In this document: positions 1 through 8,084 of the stretch, piece after piece | Layout: each line of letters starts with the position of its first letter | Numbering within the stretch: the stretch's first letter is position 1 | DNA from: UBA965 sp040396955 | GTDB lineage: Bacteria > Chloroflexota > Chloroflexia > Chloroflexales > Roseiflexaceae | NCBI GenBank assembly: GCA_040396955.1 | Contig: JBBAWX010000005.1 | Location: 62,001 to 126,000, forward strand | DNA length: 64,000 nt | Direction of reading: 5' to 3' | Translations under genes and position numbers: made by a program | Notes under the pieces: generated by a model | What the model was told of the DNA's origin: nothing | Databases searched by the model: none | What the model saw: only the letters and a program-made list of their open reading frames with translations

Positions 1-1073
1 AACCGCACCGCCGCATACCCGAGATCACCCTGTGCGAACAAGGTACTCGGGAGTACATCGACCGCTTGAGCGCGAATGCGCTCAAGCACCTGTGCTTGCA
101 GATCAGCATGCGGGAGACGCATCCACAAGAAATACCCACCAGCCGGCATCACCCACGAATACCCGGCTACGTGTAACGGTAGTAGGGCCTGGTGCAAGGC
201 ATTCCGGCGGGCGGCATAGAGTGTGCGATAGCCGGATACGATGTCGGCATACCCACCTCGTGCAAAAAGCTCGGCCACCAGCAACGATTGAAAGTGGGCG
301 ATGCCCCCTCCGCTATCGAGCAGGCCACACCCTGCCAACTGCTGAATGGTGGTCGTATCTGCGGTAATGAAGCCGAGACGAAGTCCGGGTGCCAATGATT
401 TGGCCAATGAGCCTAAACGAATGACACTCCCATTCGGAAAGGTGGACCACAACGACGGCGGGGGTGGAGCGTCGTACCATAATTCACGGTAGACGTCATC
501 TTCGACAATGCGCAGTTGATACTGATTGACCAGTGCCAAAAGCTCCTTGCGTCGCGCCAGCGACATGGTAGTCCCTGTGGGATTTTGGAAAGTAGGGATT
601 GTATACAAAAAAGCGGCCCGCCGGCCATTCAAGGCACTGAGTGCCTCTGCCAACGCTGCAACCACCAGGCCATCGGTGTCACAGGCAATCGGCACCAGTT
701 GCACCGGTGCATCACGCAAAATGCGCAGGGCTAAATGATAGGTGGGATTTTCGACAAAGACCACGTCTCCGGGTTGAGCAAGTAATCCCACAATTAAAGA
801 GAGCGCCTGTGAATTCCCTGCCGAGAGCATGATTTCACTCAAAGCGGGCTGACGCGGCTCGTGCCGGCCAATCCATTCGCAGAGTGATTCACGCAACGGC
901 GCGACACCGTGGTCGATGCCGTAGGTCAACATGGCACCGCCGTAGCGCTGGAGCGCGGCATCTGCTGCGACACGAATGACGTCGACGGGGAGTTTGCTGA
1001 GGTCGGGGTGGCCCCACCCTAGGTCAATGATGCCTGGGCGCAGTTGCAACTGCAGGATGTGCGACAAATCCAT
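1..1073 (-). CDS. PLP-dependent aminotransferase, class I/II (MocR/2-aminoadipate type), 3' end outside window
   Basis: The protein is a fold-type I pyridoxal-phosphate aminotransferase, probably cytosolic, that moves amino groups between amino acids and 2-oxo acids; its substrate cannot be told from sequence. The first 357 codons are visible. The motif GSLAKSLAPGLRLGF contains the Schiff-base lysine (Lys225), and NPTG, VEDDVYRE and AGNSQAL match the PLP-binding core of the 2-aminoadipate/valine-pyruvate-like group. There is no N-terminal GntR DNA-binding domain, so it is the catalytic half only. The ATG at 1073 lies 19 bp after the apaG stop, and the gene is the last visible member of the minus-strand operon that begins at 4264. 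About 40-50 residues should lie beyond the window edge. Confidence 0.9.
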   Translation of the reverse strand, partial: MDLSHILQLQLRPGIIDLGWGHPDLSKLPVDVIRVAADAALQRYGGAMLTYGIDHGVAPLRESLCEWIGRHEPRQPALSEIMLSAGNSQALSLIVGLLAQPGDVVFVENPTYHLALRILRDAPVQLVPIACDTDGLVVAALAEALSALNGRRAAFLYTIPTFQNPTGTTMSLARRKELLALVNQYQLRIVEDDVYRELWYDAPPPPSLWSTFPNGSVIRLGSLAKSLAPGLRLGFITADTTTIQQLAGCGLLDSGGGIAHFQSLLVAELFARGGYADIVSGYRTLYAARRNALHQALLPLHVAGYSWVMPAGGYFLWMRLPHADLQAQVLERIRAQAVDVLPSTLFAQGDLGYAAVR

Positions 1074-1092
1074 GACATTCCTTCGTGGCAGA

Positions 1093-1488
1093 TTATGGAG
1101 AGAGACGTGCTTGAAGCTCAAAACGTGGGATCGTGGTTTCAAAGGTGTGCTGGTCTTCGGCTACAAAATGATACGAGCCAGACATATGCCCATTGCCAGA
1201 TTTGAGCACACAAAAACTACGATATTCGTGTACGTCACCGGGGAGCAATATGGGCTGTTGCCCAACGACTCCATCACCAGCAACCATGTATTCTTCGCCG
1301 ATAGAGTCGACAATATGCCACTCACGTGATTTCAGCTGTGCCGTCAGACCACTACAATTTTCGATGCGTACCGTGTACGCAAAGACATAGCGCTCTGACG
1401 CTGGGTCAGATTCACTCGGAAGGTACTCTGGGATGACCGATATACGAAATCCGTAGGTCTCTTTGTAATAAAACGGACGTGACCACAT
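1093..1488 (-). CDS. apaG: ApaG domain protein
   Basis: This is a 131-residue single-domain ApaG protein (fibronectin-III-like beta sandwich). The family is linked to Co2+/Mg2+ homeostasis in enterobacteria and also occurs in F-box proteins; its biochemical role is poorly defined. Diagnostic stretches are YLPSESDPASERYVFAY, EYMVAGDGVVGQQP and GSYHFV, which match the conserved glycine-rich GxGVVGxQPxLxPG loop. The reading frame is open upstream, but the ATG at 1488 (MWSRPFYY) is chosen. It lies 5 bp after the stop of the upstream Lgt-like gene and gives the usual family length of about 125-130 residues. It is co-transcribed with the neighbouring minus-strand genes. Confidence 0.9.
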   Translation of the reverse strand: MWSRPFYYKETYGFRISVIPEYLPSESDPASERYVFAYTVRIENCSGLTAQLKSREWHIVDSIGEEYMVAGDGVVGQQPILLPGDVHEYRSFCVLKSGNGHMSGSYHFVAEDQHTFETTIPRFELQARLSP

Positions 1489-1493
1489 ACTCA

Positions 1494-2222
1494 CTATGCC
1501 TTCGCTGCATCGCGATTTGCCTGCTTTATCATAACACGTTCTACCGCGATACTCACAATCACGAGTGCCAACACTTGCTCCCCCACAATCCCACCCGGCA
1601 ACAGCCACACATCGGCACGAAAACCGGCCGTCAAGAGCTCCACTCCTCCCCAGAGCAACACGGCCCCCCAGGCAGTATGACCCGGGCGGCGCGCTTCCAA
1701 CCGCCACAATACCCAGGTCCCCACACCGAAGAGCAACGCCGCGTAAAGTTGTACGGGATGACGGAGCGCGCCCAACATCTCTACCGCCCACAGGCCATCC
1801 CAAAGCACCCCGGCCCCGCTCCCAGCCATGAAGGCCCCCACGCCGACCAACGCATGCGCTCCGAGCGTGGGGAGTGCCATTGCCACCCACAGCCGCCACC
1901 AGGTAATACACACATGCCGAGCCACTGCGATACTCGCCAACACCCCCCCCGTCAGGGCCGCCCACCCATGAAACTCAAGCGTGCGGATCTGAATCATCTG
2001 ATCCACAAAGCTCGACCACGTGGGGAATTGTATGAGCACGGCCCCAAGTCGGCCCGCCAGCCAAGTGACACCCACAATGACCATGAAATGCCAATCTCGC
2101 AGCACGATGCCGTCACGCAAGAGGCGCCGCTCACTCCACGACCACCACACCATCAGGGCCACCATCACCAACAAACCGTAACTCCCAAGGCGCAATGGCC
2201 CTATGGACACAAGTGGCATCAT
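1494..2222 (-). CDS. Lgt-like (prolipoprotein diacylglyceryl transferase family) membrane protein, signature degenerate
   Basis: A 242-residue polytopic membrane protein of the Lgt family, which transfers diacylglycerol from phosphatidylglycerol to lipoprotein Cys residues. Family features seen are LEFHGW (the catalytic-His FHG region), HPVQLYAALL (HPTQLYE in Lgt) and FRAD near the C-terminus followed by GEQ. The Lgt signature GRxxNFxNxExxG is not intact: the corresponding stretch reads GVGAFMAGSGAGVLWDG and lacks the Arg, Asn and Glu. This may therefore be a divergent paralogue with another role rather than the main Lgt. Its ATG overlaps the TGA of the upstream tlpA-like gene (ATGA), indicating translational coupling. 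Confidence 0.75.
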   Translation of the reverse strand: MMPLVSIGPLRLGSYGLLVMVALMVWWSWSERRLLRDGIVLRDWHFMVIVGVTWLAGRLGAVLIQFPTWSSFVDQMIQIRTLEFHGWAALTGGVLASIAVARHVCITWWRLWVAMALPTLGAHALVGVGAFMAGSGAGVLWDGLWAVEMLGALRHPVQLYAALLFGVGTWVLWRLEARRPGHTAWGAVLLWGGVELLTAGFRADVWLLPGGIVGEQVLALVIVSIAVERVMIKQANRDAAKA

Positions 2223-2755
2223 GAGCGTGCTCCGATCGTGGTGGTCAAGACGTCAGCCATGACCCGGATGAGCGCTGCGGTCACAGGGCCACGATAAACG
2301 AGGCGCACGACCCCATTGGCGTCAACAAACACGGTCGTCGGCAAGTCGTTGGAGCGCACCACGTTGCCCATTTGCGACTGTGTGTCACTCCACACCGCAA
2401 AGGTGTACCCGTGTGATTGCAGATATTCGGTGACCGTTGTTGTTGATTCACCCTGATTGATGGCCACAAATACGATGCCACGCTCAGCCAACCAGGGCTG
2501 CATTTCGGCCAACAATGGCATTTCGGCGACACACGGCGGGCACCAACTGGCCCACAGGGTGAGCATGGCCGGGCGCCCACGGAGTGTGTCAGTGCTGACG
2601 CTCTGGCCCGTGAGTGAACGCAACGTGACCACTGGCAATACCTCGTCGGCACGCACAGTGGGCACCTCCGGTTGGAGTTGCCGGGTCGCAATTATCCAGA
2701 TAAATCCCAGCACAAACACGGCGCGTGTGACCGGGTGGAGACGATATGTGTTCAT
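2219..2755 (-). CDS. TlpA-type membrane-anchored thioredoxin-fold protein
   Basis: A 178-residue protein with an N-terminal signal anchor (about residues 11-24) and an exported AhpC/TSA-Redoxin thioredoxin fold. The redox motif WASWCPPC places the active-site Cys at 72 and 75, and the cis-Pro region LPTTVFVD is present. TlpA/ResA-like proteins reduce disulfides outside the membrane, for example during cytochrome c maturation; no cytochrome genes are nearby, so the partner is unknown. The gene overlaps both neighbours by ATGA (PdeM-like upstream, Lgt-like downstream), so the three are translated as a unit. Pairing with an Lgt-like membrane protein suggests a shared envelope function (inference). 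Confidence 0.88.
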   Translation of the reverse strand: MNTYRLHPVTRAVFVLGFIWIIATRQLQPEVPTVRADEVLPVVTLRSLTGQSVSTDTLRGRPAMLTLWASWCPPCVAEMPLLAEMQPWLAERGIVFVAINQGESTTTVTEYLQSHGYTFAVWSDTQSQMGNVVRSNDLPTTVFVDANGVVRLVYRGPVTAALIRVMADVLTTTIGARS

Positions 2756-3369
2756 GGCAAGTGCACCAACGCGTGTTGACGAATTGCAATATATTGTTCA
2801 TCGAAACGGCGAGCCACCACGCGACCAGGCACGCTATCTTCGAACGCAGGCAACACGAGATACTGCGCACCCCAGACAAAACAGGCCGCCGTCTCGGCAA
2901 CGGCACGTTGACTCGGCAGCAATACGCACGGATGCAAATGGGCGCACACCGCAAACTGGGTCGTCATCCGTGGCTCGTGTAACAACAGCAACTGATCGAG
3001 CGGTGTGCCGGGCGCCACACACTGCAGTCGACACGCTGGCGGGGGATCGCCCATGGCGCGTTCATGATTACCGCGCACCAACCACATGTCAATGTCCGGT
3101 GAACGCATCCGCCAATCACAAAACGGTGATACGACTTCATCGTGGTAGCGTTGTCGCATGTGAAACAAATCCCCCAGAAACACGATCCGACGCACCAAAC
3201 ACTGCTCAACGAGTGCTTGTAATCGCTGCAGGGTTGCCCCAATGGTCCGTGGTGGAAACACGCGCCCCAAGTGCAAATCAGCCACAAACAAGGTTTGCAG
3301 GCGCGGCCAGTAGACGGCGCGCTCCGGCATCAGCTGTAAAGCAATCTCAGGATTCGGTTGCACCAGCAC
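2752..3369 (-). CDS. pdeM: PdeM-like metallophosphoesterase (ligase-associated DNA damage response type)
   Basis: A 205-residue calcineurin-like phosphoesterase. Metal-binding motifs appear in order: ADLHLGR (Asp31, His33), FLGDLFH, RGNHER and AHLHP. The ending LVLPAFEDSVPG matches the LPAFGxFTG signature of PdeM, the endonuclease found with Lhr-type helicase, DNA ligase and Exo in a proposed repair cassette. None of those partners is in the window, so the gene is detached from its usual context. A GTG start at 3369 is chosen because AGGAG lies six bases upstream, inside the end of the preceding gene. The stop overlaps the TlpA start (ATGA). Confidence 0.85.
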   Translation of the reverse strand: MLVQPNPEIALQLMPERAVYWPRLQTLFVADLHLGRVFPPRTIGATLQRLQALVEQCLVRRIVFLGDLFHMRQRYHDEVVSPFCDWRMRSPDIDMWLVRGNHERAMGDPPPACRLQCVAPGTPLDQLLLLHEPRMTTQFAVCAHLHPCVLLPSQRAVAETAACFVWGAQYLVLPAFEDSVPGRVVARRFDEQYIAIRQHALVHLP

Positions 3370-3370
3370 T

Positions 3371-4264
3371 TCACACTCCTAGCATCACACACACGGTCTG
3401 ATAATGAATATCGACGGTGTCCTCAATATTATAGCCATATCCACCTGCCATCGTCACCATCACAGGCACACCGTGATGACGCGCCGTGTCACGCACCATG
3501 ATGTCTCGTTCCGCCAACCCTGCTTTGCTCAACGCCAAACGCCCCAAACTATCGCCGACAAAGGCATCCGCGCCTGATACATATATCACTAAATCGGGGC
3601 GAGCCGCATGCATTACCAAGTCGAGCGCCGTATGTAGTGTCTCAAGATAGACGTCATCGCCGGTTTGGTCGGGCAAGGCAATGTCGCAATCACTGGCAAT
3701 CTTGCGAAACGGGTAGTTTTTTGCTCCATGTATCGAAAACGTATAGCACCATTCGTAATCACGCAAAATATCTGCACTGCCGTTGCCTTGATGGACGTCA
3801 AGATCAACAATCAATACTCGGCGCACCGCTCCTTCGGCGTGCAAACTCAAGGCTGCTACCGCACTATCGTTGAAGACACAATACCCCTCACCATGGCCAT
3901 AGCAGGCATGGTGTGTGCCGCCTGCCAAACTAATTGCAACACCGTCACGCAAGGCAGCACGCGCACCTTGTAGGGTGGCACCAGTGGCGCGCAATGAGCG
4001 TTCAACCAACTGCGGTGTCCACGGGAATCCAATGCGACGCATATCGCGCTCACTCATCTGGCCACTCAGCATCCGTTCCACGTAGTTGGGTGCATGCGCA
4101 CGCTCTAGCTCTGCAATCGTCGCCGGCACAGGCTCCACGACACGGTGATGCGAGCGCCATGCGGCATGTGCCACACGTTCACGTAAACGAGCATATTTCG
4201 AAACAGGAAAACGATGCCCATCAGGCAGCGGTAACATAAACCGATCCGTCGCAAATAGCTCCAT
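3371..4264 (-). CDS. Histone deacetylase family protein (AcuC/HDAC-like)
   Basis: A 297-residue zinc-dependent deacetylase of the arginase/HDAC fold, probably cytosolic. The active-site dyad GGTHHA (His118-His119), the zinc ligands VDLDVHQGNG (Asp156, His158) and SGADAF (Asp), and the substrate-binding GGYG loop with its Tyr are all present, so it should be catalytically competent. Bacterial members remove acetyl groups from polyamines, acetoin-related substrates or lysine; the substrate cannot be assigned here. It is the first gene of the minus-strand operon, with ATG at 4264 and GAGGA a few bases upstream. The next gene begins 1 bp after its stop. Confidence 0.9.
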   Translation of the reverse strand: MELFATDRFMLPLPDGHRFPVSKYARLRERVAHAAWRSHHRVVEPVPATIAELERAHAPNYVERMLSGQMSERDMRRIGFPWTPQLVERSLRATGATLQGARAALRDGVAISLAGGTHHACYGHGEGYCVFNDSAVAALSLHAEGAVRRVLIVDLDVHQGNGSADILRDYEWCYTFSIHGAKNYPFRKIASDCDIALPDQTGDDVYLETLHTALDLVMHAARPDLVIYVSGADAFVGDSLGRLALSKAGLAERDIMVRDTARHHGVPVMVTMAGGYGYNIEDTVDIHYQTVCVMLGV

Positions 4265-4326
4265 ACTTCCTCAATGTCGTATCATTTCAATCCATCATCT
4301 TAGTATATTCTTTTTACAGCAAATCT

Positions 4327-4336
4327 GTGCTATCAT
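4327..4336 (+). promoter_or_regulatory. Extended -10 promoter for the TMEM43-family gene
   Basis: TGC followed by TATCAT (4331-4336) forms an extended -10 element 40 bp before the ATG at 4376. No good -35 hexamer is present at 17 bp. The 110-bp gap 4265-4375 separates two divergent genes and is AT-richer than its surroundings. A weak TATACT on the minus strand (4302-4307) could serve the deacetylase operon. Confidence 0.45.
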
Positions 4337-4375
4337 AGGCGCAGGTCTTAAATTTGCATGAGAGGAATATGAGTC

Positions 4376-5554
4376 ATGGGTGATAAATTCACCGTCACGA
4401 CGCGCAACAGTTGGGGTTCGCGGATTGCCAACTCATTCACTGGCATGTTATTCGGATTCCTCCTCATTCCCTTTGCCATCTGGGGTCTCTGGTGGAACGA
4501 AGGATTGCCCGACTTGTCCGTGTACGCCAAAGAATCCGTCGAAATCGACAGCAAGACGGTCGACGCAGCTTTTGACAGCAAATTTGTCAGCTTCACGGGT
4601 AAAATCACCAGTGACGAGACGGTCGGTGATCCCCCGTACTTCGAACCAGGTCCCTACATCAACGTTTCTCGCTACGCCGAGATGTACGCCTGGGTAGAAC
4701 AAACCGAAACCTCGGAAGATGTGGATACAGTAGGCGGCGGATCAACCACGACAACCACCTACACCTACAAAAAGGAATGGACTGCCAATCCACCCGATTC
4801 CGGCTCATTCGAGTACCCGGACGGCCACGAGAATCCGACGCCACAATTTGCGAATGAGACCTTCAGTGTGGGCACAGCCATGATCGAAGCCTACATGGTC
4901 AGCCCGAATGCCGGCGTAAATATGCCCACGGGCAATGAAATCAGCCCCAAGCCAGGTGAATTGCCAGCCGGGTTTGCCAAAGCGGGTAAGTATATCTACA
5001 CCCGTGATGGTGCCCAATCAACGCCCCAGGTTGGTGATGAGCGCCTCTCGTACACTGCCCTCAAAATTGGCACGACGGTGACGGCAATCGGTTCTGTCAG
5101 TAACGGTGAATTTGCGCCGTTCCTCTATGATAACGAGCACGAATTCTACCGCGTCTTCGTGGGTACGCGCAACGATGCCATCGAGACCCTGCACACCGAA
5201 TTCCTGATGTTCTTGTGGATTATTCGCGTGGTCGGGATTTTCGGCATCTTCATCGGCCTGCAACTCCTCGTTGCCCCAATCGGGCGCATCCTCAGCGTGG
5301 TCGGCATTATTGGTGCCGCCTACGAAGGCATTACCGGGTTCTTTAATTTCTTCTTGGCCTTGATGCTTGGTGTCACTACCATCATCATCAGCAAGATTTT
5401 CCACAACATTTACCTGTTGGCGGCCATTATTCTGATTATCATCGGGTTGGTGGTCTGGTACATGCGTGGTCGGAGCAACAAGATGGTGACCGCCGGGGCG
5501 GGAGCGAGTGCTCCTAGCACGGATGCTGATTCTTCACCACCCAAAATGACCTAA
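4376..5554 (+). CDS. TMEM43 family membrane protein
   Basis: A 392-residue protein resembling the TMEM43/LUMA family. It has an N-terminal membrane segment (about residues 20-42, FGFLLIPFAIWGLWWNEG) ending in the family-typical WNEG. A large extracytoplasmic domain (about 45-275) follows, then a cluster of hydrophobic helices (about 278-365) and a polar tail. The family has been described in bacteria and in eukaryotic nuclear envelopes, but its bacterial function is unknown. The domain contains a Gly/Thr-rich segment (VGGGSTTTTTYTYKK). The ATG at 4376 has AGAGGA nine bases upstream. The gene is monocistronic, ending in a strong terminator shared tail-to-tail with the next gene. Confidence 0.8.
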   Translation: MGDKFTVTTRNSWGSRIANSFTGMLFGFLLIPFAIWGLWWNEGLPDLSVYAKESVEIDSKTVDAAFDSKFVSFTGKITSDETVGDPPYFEPGPYINVSRYAEMYAWVEQTETSEDVDTVGGGSTTTTTYTYKKEWTANPPDSGSFEYPDGHENPTPQFANETFSVGTAMIEAYMVSPNAGVNMPTGNEISPKPGELPAGFAKAGKYIYTRDGAQSTPQVGDERLSYTALKIGTTVTAIGSVSNGEFAPFLYDNEHEFYRVFVGTRNDAIETLHTEFLMFLWIIRVVGIFGIFIGLQLLVAPIGRILSVVGIIGAAYEGITGFFNFFLALMLGVTTIIISKIFHNIYLLAAIILIIIGLVVWYMRGRSNKMVTAGAGASAPSTDADSSPPKMT

Positions 5555-5568
5555 ACAAACGTCATTCC

Positions 5569-5607
5569 CCCCTCTCCACGCTACGGCGTAGAGAGGGGAT
5601 TTTTTTA
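5569..5607 (+). terminator. Rho-independent terminator with UACG tetraloop
   Basis: An 8-bp outer stem (5569-5576 with 5591-5598) is followed by one mismatch and a 4-bp inner stem ACGC/GCGT closed on TACG (5582-5585), a UNCG-type tetraloop with a C-G closing pair. A run of seven T starts at 5600. It terminates the TMEM43-family gene. Confidence 0.9.
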
Positions 5608-6879
5608 TTGCTCAGCAGTAGGCAAATGCCACTTGCCTTGTTCTTTTTTGATCTGCATGAGGAGACCTTGGAGCAAAATAAACGAGGGGCGCGGGCTCCA
5701 ATCTGGATTGAGGATGCCAAACGAGGCCTGCTCGTGGAGCGGATTCCCCTCTTCACCCCAGAGCACGGCAAAATTCAGGTTCCACAAAAACATCACACCA
5801 ATCCACGAACGCCCCGTTTCGTCGCGGTAGTCATTGTAGACCATGTTGATGGCTTCGCCGATGTACTGCGCCTGCTCGTCGAGGGTTACTTCGTTGCCGT
5901 ACTCGTACCCCGGCGTATTATTGGCGGTAGCCCAACCAAATTCGGTCAGCCAGATTTGTTTGTCGGCGAGGCCCATTTCGACCATGATATTGCGCACCGA
6001 TTCTACGTGACGGAAATAGTGCGTTGGGTGATCGTTCCAGCCAATCGGATTGCCGGGTTTGTCAGGCCACATGGTATCTGGAGGATTCGCCGCAGCACCC
6101 GGATGCATCCCTTGGGCATCAAAGTAGTCTTTAATGATGCCGTTGTTGTAGCTGTAGAGCATGCGCAGGTAGCGCTCATCGTCCATTGCAAGGTTCACGT
6201 CGTTGACCCCAGTAGACGACGGTGCCGCGGCCACCACATAGGTATATGGGCGCACTGCTTTGATACGGCGATATCCCTCCATCAACATTTCGGCATAGAG
6301 CGCCACCGCCGTTTCATCGACCTTCCCACCGGTCTCCACCGCTAGGTTGGGCTCATTCCAGATTTCGACCGCTGTCACCATTCCACCGTAGCGCTCCACC
6401 ATGTTGGCCACAAAATCACCGAACGGTTTGGGGTCAGCAGGGATACCGTGAGTAGGATGATAAAAATCCGGAGCCTGCACCACGCTGAGCATGATTTTGG
6501 TGTTGAAACCAGAGGTGTCCGCAATAATGCGATCGACTTCATCCCAATAATAGACACCAGGCGACGCTTCAATGTCCTTCCAGTGGATTTGTTGACGCAC
6601 CCAATCAAAGCCAGCAATCTCGGAGAGGGTCATCACCCGTTCACGATCCGTGTAAAACAGATGCGAGACCACACCGAACTCAACCTCGTCGATACGTGGG
6701 TAGTTGCCGAGCGATTCGAGTTGCGACTGTACTTGATCCGAGGTGTTCCCCGAGATAATCAAGCCACTTTGGTCATCAATATTTGGTGGTACTGCGGTCG
6801 GTGCCGGCACAGCTGCGGCACTCCCACATGCACTCAGCCACACACACACGACCACCATGTAAAAACGAAGTACTCTCAT
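5605..6879 (-). CDS. Lipoprotein glycoside hydrolase, clan GH-A-like (GH39/GH5-type TIM barrel)
   Basis: A 424-residue predicted surface lipoprotein: a hydrophobic signal followed by the lipobox WLSAC (Cys18) and a Pro/Ala-rich spacer. The body is a (beta/alpha)8 barrel. VEIWNEPN carries the acid/base Glu and WLTEFGWA the nucleophile Glu, the two-glutamate arrangement of retaining clan GH-A enzymes. The polysaccharide substrate is unknown; as last gene of a polysaccharide export operon it may trim or release the exported polymer (inference). The ATG at 6879 is chosen because it overlaps the ATPase stop (ATGA); an in-frame GTG two codons upstream is an alternative. Confidence 0.82.
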   Translation of the reverse strand: MRVLRFYMVVVCVWLSACGSAAAVPAPTAVPPNIDDQSGLIISGNTSDQVQSQLESLGNYPRIDEVEFGVVSHLFYTDRERVMTLSEIAGFDWVRQQIHWKDIEASPGVYYWDEVDRIIADTSGFNTKIMLSVVQAPDFYHPTHGIPADPKPFGDFVANMVERYGGMVTAVEIWNEPNLAVETGGKVDETAVALYAEMLMEGYRRIKAVRPYTYVVAAAPSSTGVNDVNLAMDDERYLRMLYSYNNGIIKDYFDAQGMHPGAAANPPDTMWPDKPGNPIGWNDHPTHYFRHVESVRNIMVEMGLADKQIWLTEFGWATANNTPGYEYGNEVTLDEQAQYIGEAINMVYNDYRDETGRSWIGVMFLWNLNFAVLWGEEGNPLHEQASFGILNPDWSPRPSFILLQGLLMQIKKEQGKWHLPTAEQ

Positions 6880-8084
6880 GAACACATCTCAGATTGTATT
6901 TGAGCATTGACGAGGAATGATTCCTGGGTGATACGCAGATTGGGATTCACGACTTGGATGAACAACGTGCCATCTCTCACGAGCCGATACTGACCACTCT
7001 CGTCAAGCAGATGTACGACAAAACGATACAGGGACGGGCGAATCTGCATCGCTGGGAATGTGAACTGTAGCAAATGCTGACCGGTGGTGAATGTCATTGG
7101 TGGGTCCGACATGTAGTCATTTTCCACGACAAACATATTTTCAGCGGCCGTGACCAAGCGCACGTTGACCCGCGCCACGAAGACCGGGTCATCGATTTCA
7201 ACGACGGCTTCTACCTGCAACGGCTGGCGACAATCCCAGGTATCGGACGTACTCGGTGCACGCACCGCAGTCCGAATGACACGCATGGTGGCCGTTGAGC
7301 GCACATATTGATTGGAAATCGGTTGATTGCCACCACCATCAAGACGCTGTTGCTCACTGGCACGTGCCATGTACTGTGAATATGCTTCTGCGACCACGTG
7401 CACCGAATCATCCATGCGAATGTTGCCATTATCGAGCCACAACGCACGATCAGTAATCCGCAGGAGCGATGAAATGCTGTGTGCCACCACCAAAATGGTC
7501 GTACCATGATCGGTTAATGATTCGATTCGGTCGAAACACTTCTGCTGGAAGGCCATATCACCGACAGAAAGACCCTCATCTGCGATTAAAATGTCTGGCC
7601 GAGTGGCAAAGGCGCTCGCAAACGCAAGCCGCTGATACATCCCCGACGAATAGACTTTCACCGGTTGATTGATAAAATCGCCGATATCGGCAAACGCACA
7701 GATTTCATCGAATATTTGCGACACTTCATGGCGACGCATGCCCATCACGGCACCATAGAAATAGACGTTTTCAGCACCAGTCAACTCTGGATGAAAGCCA
7801 ATCCCCAATTCAAGTAGCGAGGCCACTCGCCCATGCACCGCGACGTGTCCGTGGTCAGGTTGCAAAATCCGACTGATGATCTTCAGCAGGGTACTTTTGC
7901 CGGCACCATTCTGCCCCATCAGGGCGACACGTTCACCGGGCATGATGGTAAACGAAACATCGTCGATGACCGACTTTGTAGCACGTCGTGGCACCGCTGA
8001 TCGGCGCATCAACAGTGAAAACAACGATACACGCTCGCCACTAAACGATTTACTGACATTGGTGAGAGCAATGGCTGGATTCAT
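6876..8084 (-). CDS. Wzt/TagH-type polysaccharide ABC exporter ATPase with C-terminal glycan-binding domain
   Basis: A 402-residue ATPase that energises export of an undecaprenyl-linked or lipid-linked polysaccharide. Walker A is GQNGAGKS (57-64), the signature YSSGMYQRL (145-153), Walker B DILIADE (164-170), and the switch His is at 202. The YSSGM signature and GLSVGD are typical of the Wzt/TagH/RfbB group. Residues about 250-395 form an extra beta-rich domain like the Wzt C-terminal domain that recognises modified O-chain ends before export. Start: ATG at 8084, in a TGATG overlap with the permease gene. Membrane-associated on the cytoplasmic side, partner of the permease next to it. Confidence 0.92.
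   Translation of the reverse strand: MNPAIALTNVSKSFSGERVSLFSLLMRRSAVPRRATKSVIDDVSFTIMPGERVALMGQNGAGKSTLLKIISRILQPDHGHVAVHGRVASLLELGIGFHPELTGAENVYFYGAVMGMRRHEVSQIFDEICAFADIGDFINQPVKVYSSGMYQRLAFASAFATRPDILIADEGLSVGDMAFQQKCFDRIESLTDHGTTILVVAHSISSLLRITDRALWLDNGNIRMDDSVHVVAEAYSQYMARASEQQRLDGGGNQPISNQYVRSTATMRVIRTAVRAPSTSDTWDCRQPLQVEAVVEIDDPVFVARVNVRLVTAAENMFVVENDYMSDPPMTFTTGQHLLQFTFPAMQIRPSLYRFVVHLLDESGQYRLVRDGTLFIQVVNPNLRITQESFLVNAQIQSEMCS

Noticed and set aside
2281..2691. Minus-strand alternative frame of 136 codons inside the TlpA-like gene
   Set aside because: It overlaps the frame with the CPPC redox motif and shows no own family features.
1479..3401. Long plus-strand frames of 272 and 314 codons (1479-2297, 2457-3401)
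   Set aside because: They are antisense to well-recognised genes (Lgt-like, TlpA, PdeM), and their composition (His/Pro/Arg) is that of shadow frames.
5608..6345. Plus-strand frame of 245 codons opposite the glycoside hydrolase
   Set aside because: Antisense to conserved catalytic motifs WNEPN and TEFGW; composition is unusual and no ribosome-binding site is present.
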